A stretch of DNA of 64,000 bases from RGIG8244 sp045639325 (GCA_045639325.1 JAZUCU010000019.1:62001-126000), one strand, 5' to 3'. Counted from the stretch's first letter, positions 52,304 through 61,077 are shown. Notes: a model not told the origin generated them from the letters alone. Numbers and translations: made by a program.

Positions 52304-53401
52304 TCAAGCATTTTTGTCGTCTTCAGACGGATCTTTCGCCCGGGGATAACTGCCCAACAGACGCAGGGCGGATGTCAGTTTTTCCAATTCATTCAGCGCA
52401 GCACAGACTTTTTCATCCTTGCGGTGACCAATGATGTCGATGAAGAACTGATATTCCCAATTCTTTTCACCGGTAGGACGGCTTTCGATCAGAGACAATG
52501 TCAAGCCCTGTTCCTTGAAGGGAAGCAGGCTGTCATAAAGCGCACCGACACGGTCTTTGATAGCAAAACAGATACTGGTTTTGTCCGCACCGGTCGGCGC
52601 CGTTTCCCGGCTCTTGGCGGAGATTACAAGGAAGCGGGTTGTATTGCGCGGATTATCTTCGATTGCTTCACGCAGAAGTTCCAGACCGTAGATATCGGCA
52701 GCAAGTGCGGGGGCGATGGCTGCAGAATCTTCGTCCTGCGCAGCCAATTCGGCACCGCGTGTATTGGATGCCGTTTCCACAAGCTCAACTCCACGCAGGT
52801 TGTCACGGATCCAGCCGCGGCACTGTCCCAGCGTCTGTGCATGGGCATATACTTTGCGGATGCGGGACAAGGGGACTTTGGAAAGCAGGCAATGGTGGAT
52901 CGGCAGGTTGATTTCTGCACAAATCACCGCATCTTTCCATTCCAGGAACATATCCAATGTGCGGTTGACAACCCCTTCTGTAGAGTTTTCAACGGGCACA
53001 CAACCATATTCGGCTTCGCCATTGACAACAGCGGCAAAAACTTCGTTCGGGCTGGATTTCGGAATATATCCAACGCTTTTGCCGAATTTACTCATCGCTG
53101 CCTGATGAGTAAAGGTTGCTTCCGGACCAAGATAGGAAACACGCAGGGGGAACTCAAGAGAAAGTGCTCCGGACATAATTTCACGGTAGATGGCACGCAA
53201 AGTGTGTGCGGACATCGGGCCCTGATTCAAGTCGCAAAGACGGTCAAGAACTGCTTTTTCACGCTCAGGAACATAAACAGCCGCAGTACGGTCCTTCTTC
53301 CATGTTCCGATTTCAATCACAGTACGGTACCGGTCATTCAACAAACGAACGATTTCATTGTCGACTGCATCGATTTTCTTTCTCAATTCTGCAAGATCCA
53401 T
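52304..53401 (-). CDS. pheA: Bifunctional chorismate mutase / prephenate dehydratase
   Basis: A 365-residue P-protein for phenylalanine synthesis. The chorismate mutase domain is AroQ type (1-85: LAELRKKIDAVDNEIVRLLNDR, with Arg and Lys of the active site). Prephenate dehydratase spans about 95-275 (VSYLGPEATFTHQAA, GCVPVENSTEGVVNRT, NTTRFLVI with the TRF motif). An ACT domain covers about 285-355 with GALYDSLLPF and LIESRPT, the sites for Phe feedback. The short C-terminal tail is acidic and basic. Promoter at 53429-53456. Confidence 0.96.
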   Translation of the reverse strand: MDLAELRKKIDAVDNEIVRLLNDRYRTVIEIGTWKKDRTAAVYVPEREKAVLDRLCDLNQGPMSAHTLRAIYREIMSGALSLEFPLRVSYLGPEATFTHQAAMSKFGKSVGYIPKSSPNEVFAAVVNGEAEYGCVPVENSTEGVVNRTLDMFLEWKDAVICAEINLPIHHCLLSKVPLSRIRKVYAHAQTLGQCRGWIRDNLRGVELVETASNTRGAELAAQDEDSAAIAPALAADIYGLELLREAIEDNPRNTTRFLVISAKSRETAPTGADKTSICFAIKDRVGALYDSLLPFKEQGLTLSLIESRPTGEKNWEYQFFIDIIGHRKDEKVCAALNELEKLTSALRLLGSYPRAKDPSEDDKNA

Positions 53402-53428
53402 TTTCGGAATTCCTTTCTTAACTTTCCG

Positions 53429-53456
53429 TCCATATATTATCTTTGAATTATTTCAA
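53429..53456 (-). promoter_or_regulatory. Possible promoter of pheA
   Basis: Minus strand: TTGAAA (53456-53451), 16 bases, TATGGA (53434-53429). It overlaps the last codons of the upstream gene. Confidence 0.5.
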
Positions 53457-55349
53457 TTTGTTATCGCACAAAGCTCCGCGCACAAGCAACGTGCAAAGTT
53501 CAGGCATGGAAATGCCCGCTGTACGCGCTTCTTCCGGAAGCATACTCGTATTCGTCATGCCGGGCAGACCATTGCCTTCCAGCAAATAAACTTTTTTATC
53601 ACTATTGCGGACAATGAAGTCGATACGGACAAGCTGATCCGCACCCGCTGCCGCCGCAAAACGCAACGCGGCATCCGCAACCTGCGCCTGAATTTCTTCA
53701 GAAATGGAAACAGGGGGACAGAAATGACGGCAGCCGGAATCTTCATTATATTTCGCATCATAATCATAAATTTTGCCCGGATACTGCACTTCCATGGCTG
53801 GCAGTGCTTTACCGGCAACAACGCCGACCGCACCTTCCACACCCTGAATGTACTCTTCCACCAATACCGATTCATCGTAACGGAATGCCTCGGCAAGCGC
53901 TTCGTGCCACTGAGTCATATCTTCCACAAAGGTAACGCCGAATGTGGAACCGTTAGAGTTGGGTTTCACCACCAGCGGAAATTCGAAACCGGCTGGGATA
54001 TTCTCCCGGGGTTCGCGCAGTTCACAATACTTGGCAGTATTCAAACCGGCATCAAACATCACCTGCTTCGATGCCTTCTTATCCATAATCAAACGGCAGG
54101 ACGCAGAGCCGGGGCCGACGAATTTCAGCGACGCTTTTTCCAGCAATTCCTGAAGACGTCCGTCTTCCCCATAACCGCCATGAAGAACCGGAAAAATCAC
54201 ATCCGCCCAATGAAGCATGTCATCGGTCAACGCCAATTCCTGAATATCAAATTCCTTAACCGTAAAACCGGCAGTACGCAGCGCATCCGCCACGTTGCCG
54301 CCCGAACGCAAGGAAATTTCACGTTCACTGCTAACTCCACCCTTGAGAACAAGGACTTTCAATGCTGCATTTTCCTGATCCTGCATATTGGCAAACCTCA
54401 CTTCTGTATGTAATAATATCTGTTCTGTTTTCAATACCGTTTCGCGCATCTCGTGCAGAAGCGATGCATAATCCGCACTGCTTCCCGCCGCACCACTCCG
54501 GTTCACAACCCAGTTGCCGTGCTCCGTCGCGACTTCAAATGCGCCGGTCTTTCGACCTTTCATACCCGCCGATTCCAGTAATTTACCCGCAATCATTCCC
54601 GGCGGATTCCGGAATGTACTCCCTGCACTGCGCCCTCTCGGCGCATTCCTGCGGCGTTCCGATTCTTCACTCCATAAACGATCCTCTTCCGCCACGTCAC
54701 CATCAGGGAAACGGAAACGCGCCGCAAGAATCATCAAGTCTGATCCCAAGCCGGATGACCGGTACTGCCAGGGCAGTTCTTCCTTGCGGATCACACGAAT
54801 TTTACCTGTCTGCAAATCCATAACATCCATAGAAATAAGGAAGTCGGAAATACAAACACCTTTCGCCCCGGCATTCATAAATAACGCACCGCCGCAACTG
54901 CCGGGAATACCGGACAAGCCGGAAATACCGCAACGGCCTTTCTCTTTGGCAAAAGTCAGAAGACTGCGCAAGGTACAGGCGGCACCGGCATGAATCACGC
55001 CATCGGCTTCCTCCTGCAAAAAAAGGAAAACACCGTCTTCCACTTTCAGGAAAACGGTGTTAAGCAATGGCATGTCAGAACCGGCAAAATTGGAACCGCC
55101 CCCCAGAGGGATAAGCTGGTATCCATCTGCACGCAATGCGGGCACATAACGTTCCGCATCAGCACAATTCAGGAGCTTCACAAGTGTGAACTCGCCGAGA
55201 CCTGCGCCAAGAGTTGTACAGCTTCCCCAGGAAGCATGTTCATCAACAATCGCTTCCCCGGGGAGAAAATAGTCAGAAATACTCTTATTTCTTGTAGACT
55301 TCTTTGGGATCGAAGATACGCTCACCGACAACATTGAGACTGCCATCAC
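53448..55349 (-). CDS. MurB-Ddl fusion: UDP-N-acetylmuramate dehydrogenase / D-alanine--D-alanine ligase
   Basis: A single 633-residue frame joins two peptidoglycan-precursor enzymes. Residues about 24-320 are MurB (FAD): LIPLGGGSNFAGSD, GLSGIPGSCGGALFMNAGAKG, SAGSTFRNPPGMIAGKLLESAG, and a C-terminal HTEVRF Glu. Residues about 330-633 are Ddl (ATP-grasp): VLKGGVSSEREISLRSG, VFPVLHGGYGEDGRLQ, PLVVKPNSNGSTFGV and LLEGNGLPGMTNTSMLPEEA. Both active sites look complete. The MurB part needs a start within the end of hisI: ATGs at 55349, 55346 and 55334 give a 50-65 base overlap, and no later ATG exists before the MurB core. pheA lies downstream. Confidence 0.92.
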   Translation of the reverse strand: MMAVSMLSVSVSSIPKKSTRNKSISDYFLPGEAIVDEHASWGSCTTLGAGLGEFTLVKLLNCADAERYVPALRADGYQLIPLGGGSNFAGSDMPLLNTVFLKVEDGVFLFLQEEADGVIHAGAACTLRSLLTFAKEKGRCGISGLSGIPGSCGGALFMNAGAKGVCISDFLISMDVMDLQTGKIRVIRKEELPWQYRSSGLGSDLMILAARFRFPDGDVAEEDRLWSEESERRRNAPRGRSAGSTFRNPPGMIAGKLLESAGMKGRKTGAFEVATEHGNWVVNRSGAAGSSADYASLLHEMRETVLKTEQILLHTEVRFANMQDQENAALKVLVLKGGVSSEREISLRSGGNVADALRTAGFTVKEFDIQELALTDDMLHWADVIFPVLHGGYGEDGRLQELLEKASLKFVGPGSASCRLIMDKKASKQVMFDAGLNTAKYCELREPRENIPAGFEFPLVVKPNSNGSTFGVTFVEDMTQWHEALAEAFRYDESVLVEEYIQGVEGAVGVVAGKALPAMEVQYPGKIYDYDAKYNEDSGCRHFCPPVSISEEIQAQVADAALRFAAAAGADQLVRIDFIVRNSDKKVYLLEGNGLPGMTNTSMLPEEARTAGISMPELCTLLVRGALCDNKLK

Positions 55350-55665
55350 TTTCCAATCTGCGGAAGAAACAGGAGCGGTATCCTTCGTGGCAAGCTGCGC
55401 CGCCGATCTGATCCACTTTGAAAATCACAGTGTCTTCATCACAGTCGATGAGGATTTCTTTCACAATCTGACGGTTGCCGGATTCTTCACCCTTCTTCCA
55501 GAGTTTATTCCGGGAACGGGACCAGTAAGTCGCTGCGCCCGTTTTCAGTGTTTCATTCCAGGATTCTTCATTGATGTATGCCAACATGAGCACATCACCG
55601 GTTTTCCAGTCCTGGGCGATCGCGGGGATCAAGCCGCCGCTCTTCTTAAAGTCGAGTTCAATCAT
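55285..55665 (-). CDS. hisI: Phosphoribosyl-AMP cyclohydrolase
   Basis: A 126-residue HisI, the third step of histidine synthesis, without the HisE domain. Motifs: DVLMLAYINEESWNETLKTG, TYWSRSRNKLWKKGEESGN, the metal-binding DCDEDTVIFKVDQ (DxDxD region) and CHEGYRSCFFR (zinc Cys). It begins in a 4-base overlap with the exported-protein gene upstream, and its 3' end overlaps the MurB-Ddl frame. Confidence 0.95.
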   Translation of the reverse strand: MIELDFKKSGGLIPAIAQDWKTGDVLMLAYINEESWNETLKTGAATYWSRSRNKLWKKGEESGNRQIVKEILIDCDEDTVIFKVDQIGGAACHEGYRSCFFRRLESDGSLNVVGERIFDPKEVYKK

Positions 55666-56279
55666 TTTACAATCTTTACCTGTTTTGAGGGGTCTTGTTT
55701 TACGGGAGCTTTCAATTCAGCTTCCGCGGCATATTCTTTTTGATCTTTCTGTATCTGTTTCATTTCTGCATTGTTATGGAGAATACCCACAGCAAAACAG
55801 AAAGATTTGCAATCTTCAGCAGGCGCAATGTCAGAGAAACGGACAGGGTCGCCCGGCATGATCTCGCGAATCCGCAACGGTGTGTTGTTCTTCAGTTTCA
55901 TGACTTTACCATTCTTGTCAAACCAGACATAACGGAATGCCACACGATACGGCTTTTCACCTTTGAGCATCCAGGTGAAGAAGGAATACGGTTTCGTTTT
56001 GCCATAAATGCGGCCGGAAACCAAACCATCTTCGGTTACGTTGCTTTCCACTTTGCCAACTTCAAAGACTTTGGCAAAATCAGGGCAGATATAAATCATG
56101 CCCGGTTTCAGATTATAAGAAACGGCCTGAGAATAATCGCACTGCGCCATCTTCGTCACATCGGAATTCGGTGTCACTACAAATTTTTCATTGACTTTGA
56201 CTTCTTCAGTCATCGCACAGGCAGCTGTCAGCATGAGAGATGCAGCTGCAGATGCCAATGTAATCATACGTTTCATCAT
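55662..56279 (-). CDS. Exported protein of unknown function
   Basis: A 205-residue protein I do not recognise. It has an N-terminal signal (KRMITLASAAASLMLTAACA), cleaved either after ACA or, less likely, at the Cys as a lipoprotein (TAAC lacks the usual Leu at -3). The mature part is mostly beta-type with Lys/Glu-rich ends and a central SFTWMLKGEKPYRVAFRYVWF-like stretch. GGAGG lies nine bases before the ATG. It is first in a unit with hisI and murB-ddl, so a cell-envelope role is possible. Confidence 0.75.
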   Translation of the reverse strand: MMKRMITLASAAASLMLTAACAMTEEVKVNEKFVVTPNSDVTKMAQCDYSQAVSYNLKPGMIYICPDFAKVFEVGKVESNVTEDGLVSGRIYGKTKPYSFFTWMLKGEKPYRVAFRYVWFDKNGKVMKLKNNTPLRIREIMPGDPVRFSDIAPAEDCKSFCFAVGILHNNAEMKQIQKDQKEYAAEAELKAPVKQDPSKQVKIVK

Positions 56280-56295
56280 CGTTCATTACCTCCAA

Positions 56296-56323
56296 ATTAT
56301 ACAATATATTTCGGGTTCTGTAA
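56296..56323 (-). promoter_or_regulatory. Promoter of the 56279-53448 unit
   Basis: Minus strand: TTACAG (56323-56318), 16 bases, TATAAT (56301-56296). Confidence 0.55.
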
Positions 56324-56349
56324 GTAATTTACACCCCTTGACGAAAAAG

Positions 56350-57618
56350 TCAAGCGTGGCGAAGTGTTTTTCCCACATAAATCTGACGCGGACGGACAAT
56401 TTTTGTTTCCATACCGATCATTTCACGCCAGTGGGCAATCCAGCCCGGCAGACGTGCCAATGCAAACATCACGGTGAACATGTTTTCCGGAATGCCCAAC
56501 GCACGGTAAACAATGCCGGAATAGAAGTCCACGTTCGGATACAGATTCCGTTTCACAAAGTATTCGTCGTTCAAAGCTGTCTTTTCCACTTCACGTGCCA
56601 CTTCAAGCAGCGGATCGTTGATATTCATCTTGTTCAGGAACTTGTGACATTCTTCTTTGATGATCTTTGCACGCGGGTCGAATGTTTTGTACACGCGGTG
56701 ACCGAAGCCCATCAACTTTGTCGGGTCTTTGGAGTCTTTCACCTTGGCAAAATATTTTTCCGTGCTGCCTTCCCGTTCGATCGTACGCAGCATTTCCACA
56801 ACCTGCTGGTTTGCACCACCATGCAGCGGGCCGGACAATGCAGAAATACCGGCAGAAATGGTTGCATACAGGTTCACCTGCGCACTGCCGATGGTACGGA
56901 CCGTTGTCGTAGAACAGTTCTGTTCGTGGTCTGCATGGAGAATCAGCAGGACGTTCAGGATACGAACGGCTTCTTCGCTGATCCGGTAAGGCAGTACCGG
57001 AGAATCGAACATCATGTTCAGGAAGTTGGCGCAGTAAGAAAGGTCGATACGCGGGTAAACAACCGGTTCACCGATACTTTTCTTATACGCAAACGCCGCC
57101 ATTGTACGGACCGTTGAAATCAGACGTGCGGTAGAGAGCTCAATATCTTCTTCCATAGAAAGCTGGTCAACGTTGGGATAGAACACTGCCAGAGCATTGA
57201 TCATAGTGGAAAGAATATGCATCGGGTGTGCACCACGGGGCAGACGGTCGAAGAAGTGACGCATATCTTCGTGCATCAGAGAGTTGATGTTCAGAAGATG
57301 GGAAAAATTTCTCTTGCGTTCCGGATCCGGCAGTTCTCCATGCACAAGCAGATATGCCACATCCGTAAAGGAATGTTTCTGTACCAGTTCTTCCACCGGA
57401 TATCCACGATAGCGAAGCACCCCGTGTTCCCCGTCAACAAAAGTGATGGAACTCTGACACACTGCGGTGTTCATCAAACTGGGGTCAAGAACGACATAAC
57501 CGGTTTGCTTTCGGAACTGACCGATTTCGATTGCCTTTTCGCCTTCAGTCCCGACAATGACGGGCAATTCAATATCGTTCCCGCCAACGTGCAGTTTTGC
57601 TTTTTCTGTCATTTCCAT
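56350..57618 (-). CDS. gltA: Citrate synthase
   Basis: A 422-residue type II (hexameric, NADH-sensitive class) citrate synthase, first step of the TCA cycle. Motifs: FVDGEHGVLRYRGYPVEELVQ, LILHADHEQNCSTTTVRTIGSA (active His), GPLHGGANQQVVEML (second His), MGFGHRVYKTFDPRA (Asp partner region follows) and NVDFYSGIVYRALGIP. The upstream ATG at 57684 is ruled out because the promoter -10 box (57678-57673) lies inside that extension. ATG 57651 has no ribosome site; 57618 is preferred. Confidence 0.96.
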   Translation of the reverse strand: MEMTEKAKLHVGGNDIELPVIVGTEGEKAIEIGQFRKQTGYVVLDPSLMNTAVCQSSITFVDGEHGVLRYRGYPVEELVQKHSFTDVAYLLVHGELPDPERKRNFSHLLNINSLMHEDMRHFFDRLPRGAHPMHILSTMINALAVFYPNVDQLSMEEDIELSTARLISTVRTMAAFAYKKSIGEPVVYPRIDLSYCANFLNMMFDSPVLPYRISEEAVRILNVLLILHADHEQNCSTTTVRTIGSAQVNLYATISAGISALSGPLHGGANQQVVEMLRTIEREGSTEKYFAKVKDSKDPTKLMGFGHRVYKTFDPRAKIIKEECHKFLNKMNINDPLLEVAREVEKTALNDEYFVKRNLYPNVDFYSGIVYRALGIPENMFTVMFALARLPGWIAHWREMIGMETKIVRPRQIYVGKTLRHA

Positions 57619-57672
57619 GTTTTTATTTTTCCGATCTTTAATGTTTTGCATGAATAATCGAAGCGAACTGGT

Positions 57673-57700
57673 AATATATCCCATTTTTTTGCATTTTCAA
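57673..57700 (-). promoter_or_regulatory. Promoter of gltA
   Basis: Minus strand: TTGAAA (57700-57695), 16 bases, TATATT (57678-57673). It is a perfect copy of the window's preferred form and fixes the gltA start downstream. Confidence 0.8.
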
Positions 57701-57736
57701 GTTTAAATAAGATTTTTTTGTGCATTAACCCTTTAA

Positions 57737-57786
57737 TACGGAGAAGTACGGAGTTTTACGGATGAATACGGAGAGGTACGGAGAAA
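57737..57786. repeat. Five-unit 10-bp phased repeat (TACGGAGnnn)
   Basis: TACGGA(G) starts at 57737, 57747, 57757, 57767 and 57777, an exact 10-base period with free spacing bases between. The third unit has one change. No gene overlaps it. Confidence 0.85.
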
Positions 57787-57851
57787 TCCGATATCTCATT
57801 TTTGCTGCCGTTGCAATTTTTGTTTCCGTTGTCACGGCATCAAATTACCCC

Positions 57852-57888
57852 CTCCGTATATCTCCGTAATCCTCCGTATATCTCCGTA
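57852..57888. repeat. Four-unit 10-bp phased repeat in the opposite direction (CTCCGTAnnn)
   Basis: CTCCGTA starts at 57852, 57862, 57872 and 57882. This is the reverse complement of the TACGGAG unit, so a transcript could fold the two arrays together across a 65-base loop. Confidence 0.85.
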
Positions 57889-57907
57889 CAAAACTTCGCT
57901 CCGCACC

Positions 57908-57943
57908 GTCGGACCAGTCTGACAAGTCCGACAAGTCTGACAA
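57908..57943. repeat. Four-unit 9-bp repeat (GTCyGACAA)
   Basis: Units start at 57908, 57917, 57926 and 57935 with no gap; the first ends CCA. It is followed by an A-run and, 17 bases on, the end of the SUMF1-domain gene. On the minus strand it lies directly behind that gene. Confidence 0.8.
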
Positions 57944-57960
57944 AAAAACTCTGCCCAGTC

Positions 57961-58896
57961 TTACTGCTCCGGCACAAGGGCCAGGCGGAAGCCCAGGTAG
58001 TTGAAGAGATTGCGCGGTACCCAGATGCTCCGGTACGCAGAACGGCAGTTCTTCGCGTTGTCGCACCAACTGCCGCCACGGAACACGCGGTAAGAGCCAG
58101 TCCGTGGTCCTACGGGATCTGTTACTGCACCATCTCTGTAATCACCATACCAATCCCGACACCATTCCCAGACATTGCCGTGCATATCATATAAACCCCA
58201 GTTATTGGGACGCTTTTGTCCCACCGGATGAGTTTGCGCCTTCTCCTTCTTATTCTCAGAATCATCGCAAGAATTATACCAAGCAACTTCTACAAGATCA
58301 ATACAAATGTCGCCATCCATTAAAATCCTGCCGTTATTCAATGCCGTCATTGTACCCGCGCGACAGGCATATTCCCACTGCGCTTCCGTAGGCAAATCAA
58401 ACTTATAACCGCATGGCAATTTCCCGGCATAATGTTCGTTGAGCTTATCACAAAATGATTTTGCTTCCTCCCAGCGGACTTTTTCCACTGGACGGTTATC
58501 ACAATTCTGATATTTCGCAAAATGAGGCGTGTCTAAAATATTACGAAATGATCTATTTCCCTTCCAGCGGATTAATTGTTCCACTGAAAAATCATGACGA
58601 TTGAATCTAGATGGATTATCCCCCATCACTGCTTCCCATTGTGCTTGTGTTACTTGATACTTGCCAAGCCAATAATCCTGGGGCAATGTCACCTGATGCA
58701 ATTTTTCATCGGGATATCTTCCCCACTCATCTTCCGGACTACCCATCATAAATGTACCGGCTTTGATCTTTACCATTTCCAGATCAACGCCATTACAGTC
58801 AATCTTTATATCAAAATCAGAAGCATCGGCACAAGACAAATCTGTCGGTGGTTCGTCAGAATGATTTTTTCGCATGAATAAAGCAGTATGTTTCAT
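57961..58896 (-). CDS. SUMF1/formylglycine-generating-enzyme-like domain protein
   Basis: A 311-residue protein. After a short N-terminus, the SUMF1 fold begins at about 40 (MVKIKAGTFMMGSPEDEWGRYPDEKLHQV), with LGKYQVTQAQWEAVMG, LPTEAQWEYACRAGT, GLYDMHGNVWEWCRDWYG and the end FRGGSWCDNAKNCRSAYRS..YLGFRLAL. True sulfatase-activating enzymes carry two Cys in a fixed CxxxxC near 'RYR'; here Cys is found in GSWC and NC with a different layout, so sulfatase activation is doubtful. No signal peptide. ATG 58896 follows GGAGTATAAC; an ATG at 58908 lacks a site. Confidence 0.88.
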   Translation of the reverse strand: MKHTALFMRKNHSDEPPTDLSCADASDFDIKIDCNGVDLEMVKIKAGTFMMGSPEDEWGRYPDEKLHQVTLPQDYWLGKYQVTQAQWEAVMGDNPSRFNRHDFSVEQLIRWKGNRSFRNILDTPHFAKYQNCDNRPVEKVRWEEAKSFCDKLNEHYAGKLPCGYKFDLPTEAQWEYACRAGTMTALNNGRILMDGDICIDLVEVAWYNSCDDSENKKEKAQTHPVGQKRPNNWGLYDMHGNVWEWCRDWYGDYRDGAVTDPVGPRTGSYRVFRGGSWCDNAKNCRSAYRSIWVPRNLFNYLGFRLALVPEQ

Positions 58897-58924
58897 GTTA
58901 TACTCCAAATTTTTATTCGGGAAT

Positions 58925-58952
58925 ATAATAGCATAATTTACTGCATTTTCAA
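58925..58952 (-). promoter_or_regulatory. Promoter of the SUMF1-domain gene
   Basis: Minus strand: TTGAAA (58952-58947), 16 bases, TATTAT (58930-58925). Confidence 0.7.
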
Positions 58953-58971
58953 GTCAGGACTTCAAAAAAAG

Positions 58972-59535
58972 TCATTTCCGCATAAAATAAAACGTGCCGA
59001 TCAATGCTGCTATCGTGAAAAGAATCACAAAGACGGTCAGAATAATAGAGGTCTTACAGCAGCACTGTTTGTCTTCCGCTTTGAAACGTTTGCGGAAGAT
59101 CAAATAGAAAATGGTCATGATGCCGCCCTGCACAAATGCAGACAGGATATAAAAACAGCTCCAGGTGTAAAGCAGATCTTTCACCGGGAAATCCATATAC
59201 GGATCATCAATGCAAGGATGGCGGAAACCGCATACCCCCGAAATCGAAACAAGAAATGTGATAAAGATCAACAGCAGCCAGGAAAATGCAAACGGTTTTC
59301 GGCGAAAATAAAAAACTGCTCCGACGGGGAACAGAACCGTAGCGGCAACAAACAGAAAATAAAGAATAGAATACAGAAGACAAAACTTGCCGGGATTCTG
59401 TTCCAACAAGTAATTATACGCATTATCCAGAAACAGAAACAGCAATATCATGACACAGGAAACATGAAAAATCCAATTGGAATGTTTTACCAAGCCATCA
59501 TAAATTGCATTTTTTATCCCATTTTGCGTTGTCAT
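58972..59535 (-). CDS. Four-helix membrane protein of unknown function
   Basis: A 187-residue protein with hydrophobic segments at about 22-40 (FHVSCVMILLFLFL), 53-75, 82-102, 120-145 and 160-182. No family is recognised. Two Cys-rich spots (SGVCGFRHPC and KQCCCKTS) stand out. It lies 12 bases after mazG, in one run with queD and the small basic protein. Confidence 0.7.
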   Translation of the reverse strand: MTTQNGIKNAIYDGLVKHSNWIFHVSCVMILLFLFLDNAYNYLLEQNPGKFCLLYSILYFLFVAATVLFPVGAVFYFRRKPFAFSWLLLIFITFLVSISGVCGFRHPCIDDPYMDFPVKDLLYTWSCFYILSAFVQGGIMTIFYLIFRKRFKAEDKQCCCKTSIILTVFVILFTIAALIGTFYFMRK

Positions 59536-59547
59536 TCTATCACCAAA

Positions 59548-60333
59548 TCAGATTGATTTTTCGACACTCTTGGCTTCATTCCAGAGAGCATCCAATTCTT
59601 CCGGGGTCATATCCTGCGGGGCTTTTCCGGCATCGGCAACTTTAGATTCCAGATATTGAAAACGACGCTGGAATTTATCGGATGCCCGCTGCAGCAATTC
59701 TTCCGCCGTGGCACGTTTGCGGAAACGGGCAAGATTGACAACGGTAAACATCAGATCGCCCAATTCTTCATCAATGGCATCGTCATTACCGGTTTGGAAT
59801 GCGGCACAGACTTCCTTGAATTCTTCTTCCAGTTTTGCCCGGACATCCTGCTCTTCTTTCCAGTCGAAAGAAACTTCTGCGGCTTTGCGCTGCATTTTTT
59901 CCGCCCGCATCAAGCCGGGCAGAGAATGAGGAATCCGAGCCAGCACGGAAGTAGGGAGCTGACCGTTTTTCTCTTCCTTCTTGACTTTCTGCCATAACGC
60001 CTGTACATCATCCGCCGACTCTGCTTTTTTATCGCCGAAGACATGGGGATGACGGCGGATCATTTTTTCCGTAATATCGTGAGCGACGTCTTCGAAATTG
60101 AAAGCATTGCGTTCTTCTGCAATAACAGCATGAAGGACTGCCTGCATGAGCAGATCGCCCAACTCTTCCTTCATGTGCGCGTCATCTTTTTCATCAATGG
60201 CATCGAGGAATTCCGCTGCTTCTTCAATGAGATTCTTTTTCAGGGAAACATGAGTCTGCACTCTGTCCCACGGACAGCCATCGGGCGCACGGAGACGGCG
60301 CATGACCTCAACGAGCCGTTGAATTTCAGACAT
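59548..60333 (-). CDS. mazG: Nucleoside triphosphate pyrophosphohydrolase MazG
   Basis: A 261-residue MazG with two tandem domains. The first is at about 1-110 (LVEVMRRLRAPDGCPWDRVQTHVSLKKNLIEEAAEFLDAI, KEELGDLLMQAVLHA with the ExxE/ExxD metal residues). The second is at about 150-240 (KLEEEFKEVCAAF, DEELGDLMFTVVNLAR). It clears aberrant or excess NTPs in the cytoplasm. The gap to queD is nine bases. Confidence 0.95.
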   Translation of the reverse strand: MSEIQRLVEVMRRLRAPDGCPWDRVQTHVSLKKNLIEEAAEFLDAIDEKDDAHMKEELGDLLMQAVLHAVIAEERNAFNFEDVAHDITEKMIRRHPHVFGDKKAESADDVQALWQKVKKEEKNGQLPTSVLARIPHSLPGLMRAEKMQRKAAEVSFDWKEEQDVRAKLEEEFKEVCAAFQTGNDDAIDEELGDLMFTVVNLARFRKRATAEELLQRASDKFQRRFQYLESKVADAGKAPQDMTPEELDALWNEAKSVEKSI

Positions 60334-60342
60334 AATAATACC

Positions 60343-60717
60343 TTAATCTTCGTAATAGGAAGCGCCGGAAGTGGGAGATTCGCAAACACGGACACGTGCA
60401 ACTTTTGCAGGGCCCAAATCATTGATAGCGGCTGAAAGTTCTTTATAAATAACCCGTGCCAGATTTTCGCTGGTGGGGTTGACATCCGCAAAACAGGGCA
60501 GATCGTTCAAATATTTGTGGTCGAACTGTTCCAGGATCCGGGTCAATTCCCGCTTGAGGACTTTGAAGTCGACTGCGATGCCGATGGAATCCAATTCGGG
60601 GGATTTGATAAACACCTGCACCATCCAGTTATGACCATGGAGTGCAGAACAATCGCCATTATATCCGCGCAGAGAATGAGCGGCGGAAAACTCTCTTACA
60701 ATATCAAGTTCAAACAT
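60343..60717 (-). CDS. queD: 6-carboxytetrahydropterin synthase
   Basis: A 124-residue QueD/PTPS, second step of queuosine and 7-deazaguanine synthesis. Zinc His residues are in FSAAHSL and ALHGHNW; the catalytic Cys is in GDCSALHGH. The Glu in VCESPTSGASY closes the pterin site, and DHKYLND is the family motif. Other queuosine genes are not in the window. Confidence 0.92.
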   Translation of the reverse strand: MFELDIVREFSAAHSLRGYNGDCSALHGHNWMVQVFIKSPELDSIGIAVDFKVLKRELTRILEQFDHKYLNDLPCFADVNPTSENLARVIYKELSAAINDLGPAKVARVRVCESPTSGASYYED

Positions 60718-60747
60718 AAATCACATCCGATTCCGGCTGAAATAAAA

Positions 60748-61053
60748 TCAGCCTTTCTTTTTCAAATATTTTGCTTTTGCATCTTCAAGGATCAACCCTG
60801 CCCGATCGGGATCGATAGGATCATATCCTTTGGCTTTAAGAATATCAAGGAACTGCAGCCACCCTGCATGATCCCACATACCATCATGTTCTTTGACGAA
60901 TGTGGAAGGCACTCTGGATGCGGCAAGTTTCTTCAGATTATCTTCAACGGTCATCACTTTCTTCCGTTTTGCCACCGGCTTGAGCGTTTTTCTGGCAGAA
61001 CATTTTCTTGTTGTCTTCTTTACTGCGCCAGTTTTTGCTTCTTTCTTCATCAT
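60748..61053 (-). CDS. Small basic protein of unknown function
   Basis: A 101-residue protein. The first 35 residues are Lys/Arg/Thr-rich (KKTTRKCSARKTLKPVAKRKK), like histone-H1-type tails. The rest is a compact helical part (MWDHAGWLQFLDILKAKGYDPIDPDRAGLILEDAKAKYL). It may bind nucleic acid. AGGTG lies before two adjacent ATGs (61053 and 61050); the second has better spacing. It has its own promoter and leads the run queD-mazG-membrane protein. Confidence 0.7.
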   Translation of the reverse strand: MMKKEAKTGAVKKTTRKCSARKTLKPVAKRKKVMTVEDNLKKLAASRVPSTFVKEHDGMWDHAGWLQFLDILKAKGYDPIDPDRAGLILEDAKAKYLKKKG

Positions 61054-61077
61054 TTCACCTCATAAATCAGCTCTTAT

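Noticed and set aside
56331..56352. Terminator of gltA formed by CTTGAC/GTCAAG
   Set aside because: The hairpin overlaps the end of the gene and has no T-run on the transcribed strand.
57737..57943. CRISPR array
   Set aside because: Repeats are 7-9 bases with 0-3-base gaps; no spacers of normal length and no cas genes.
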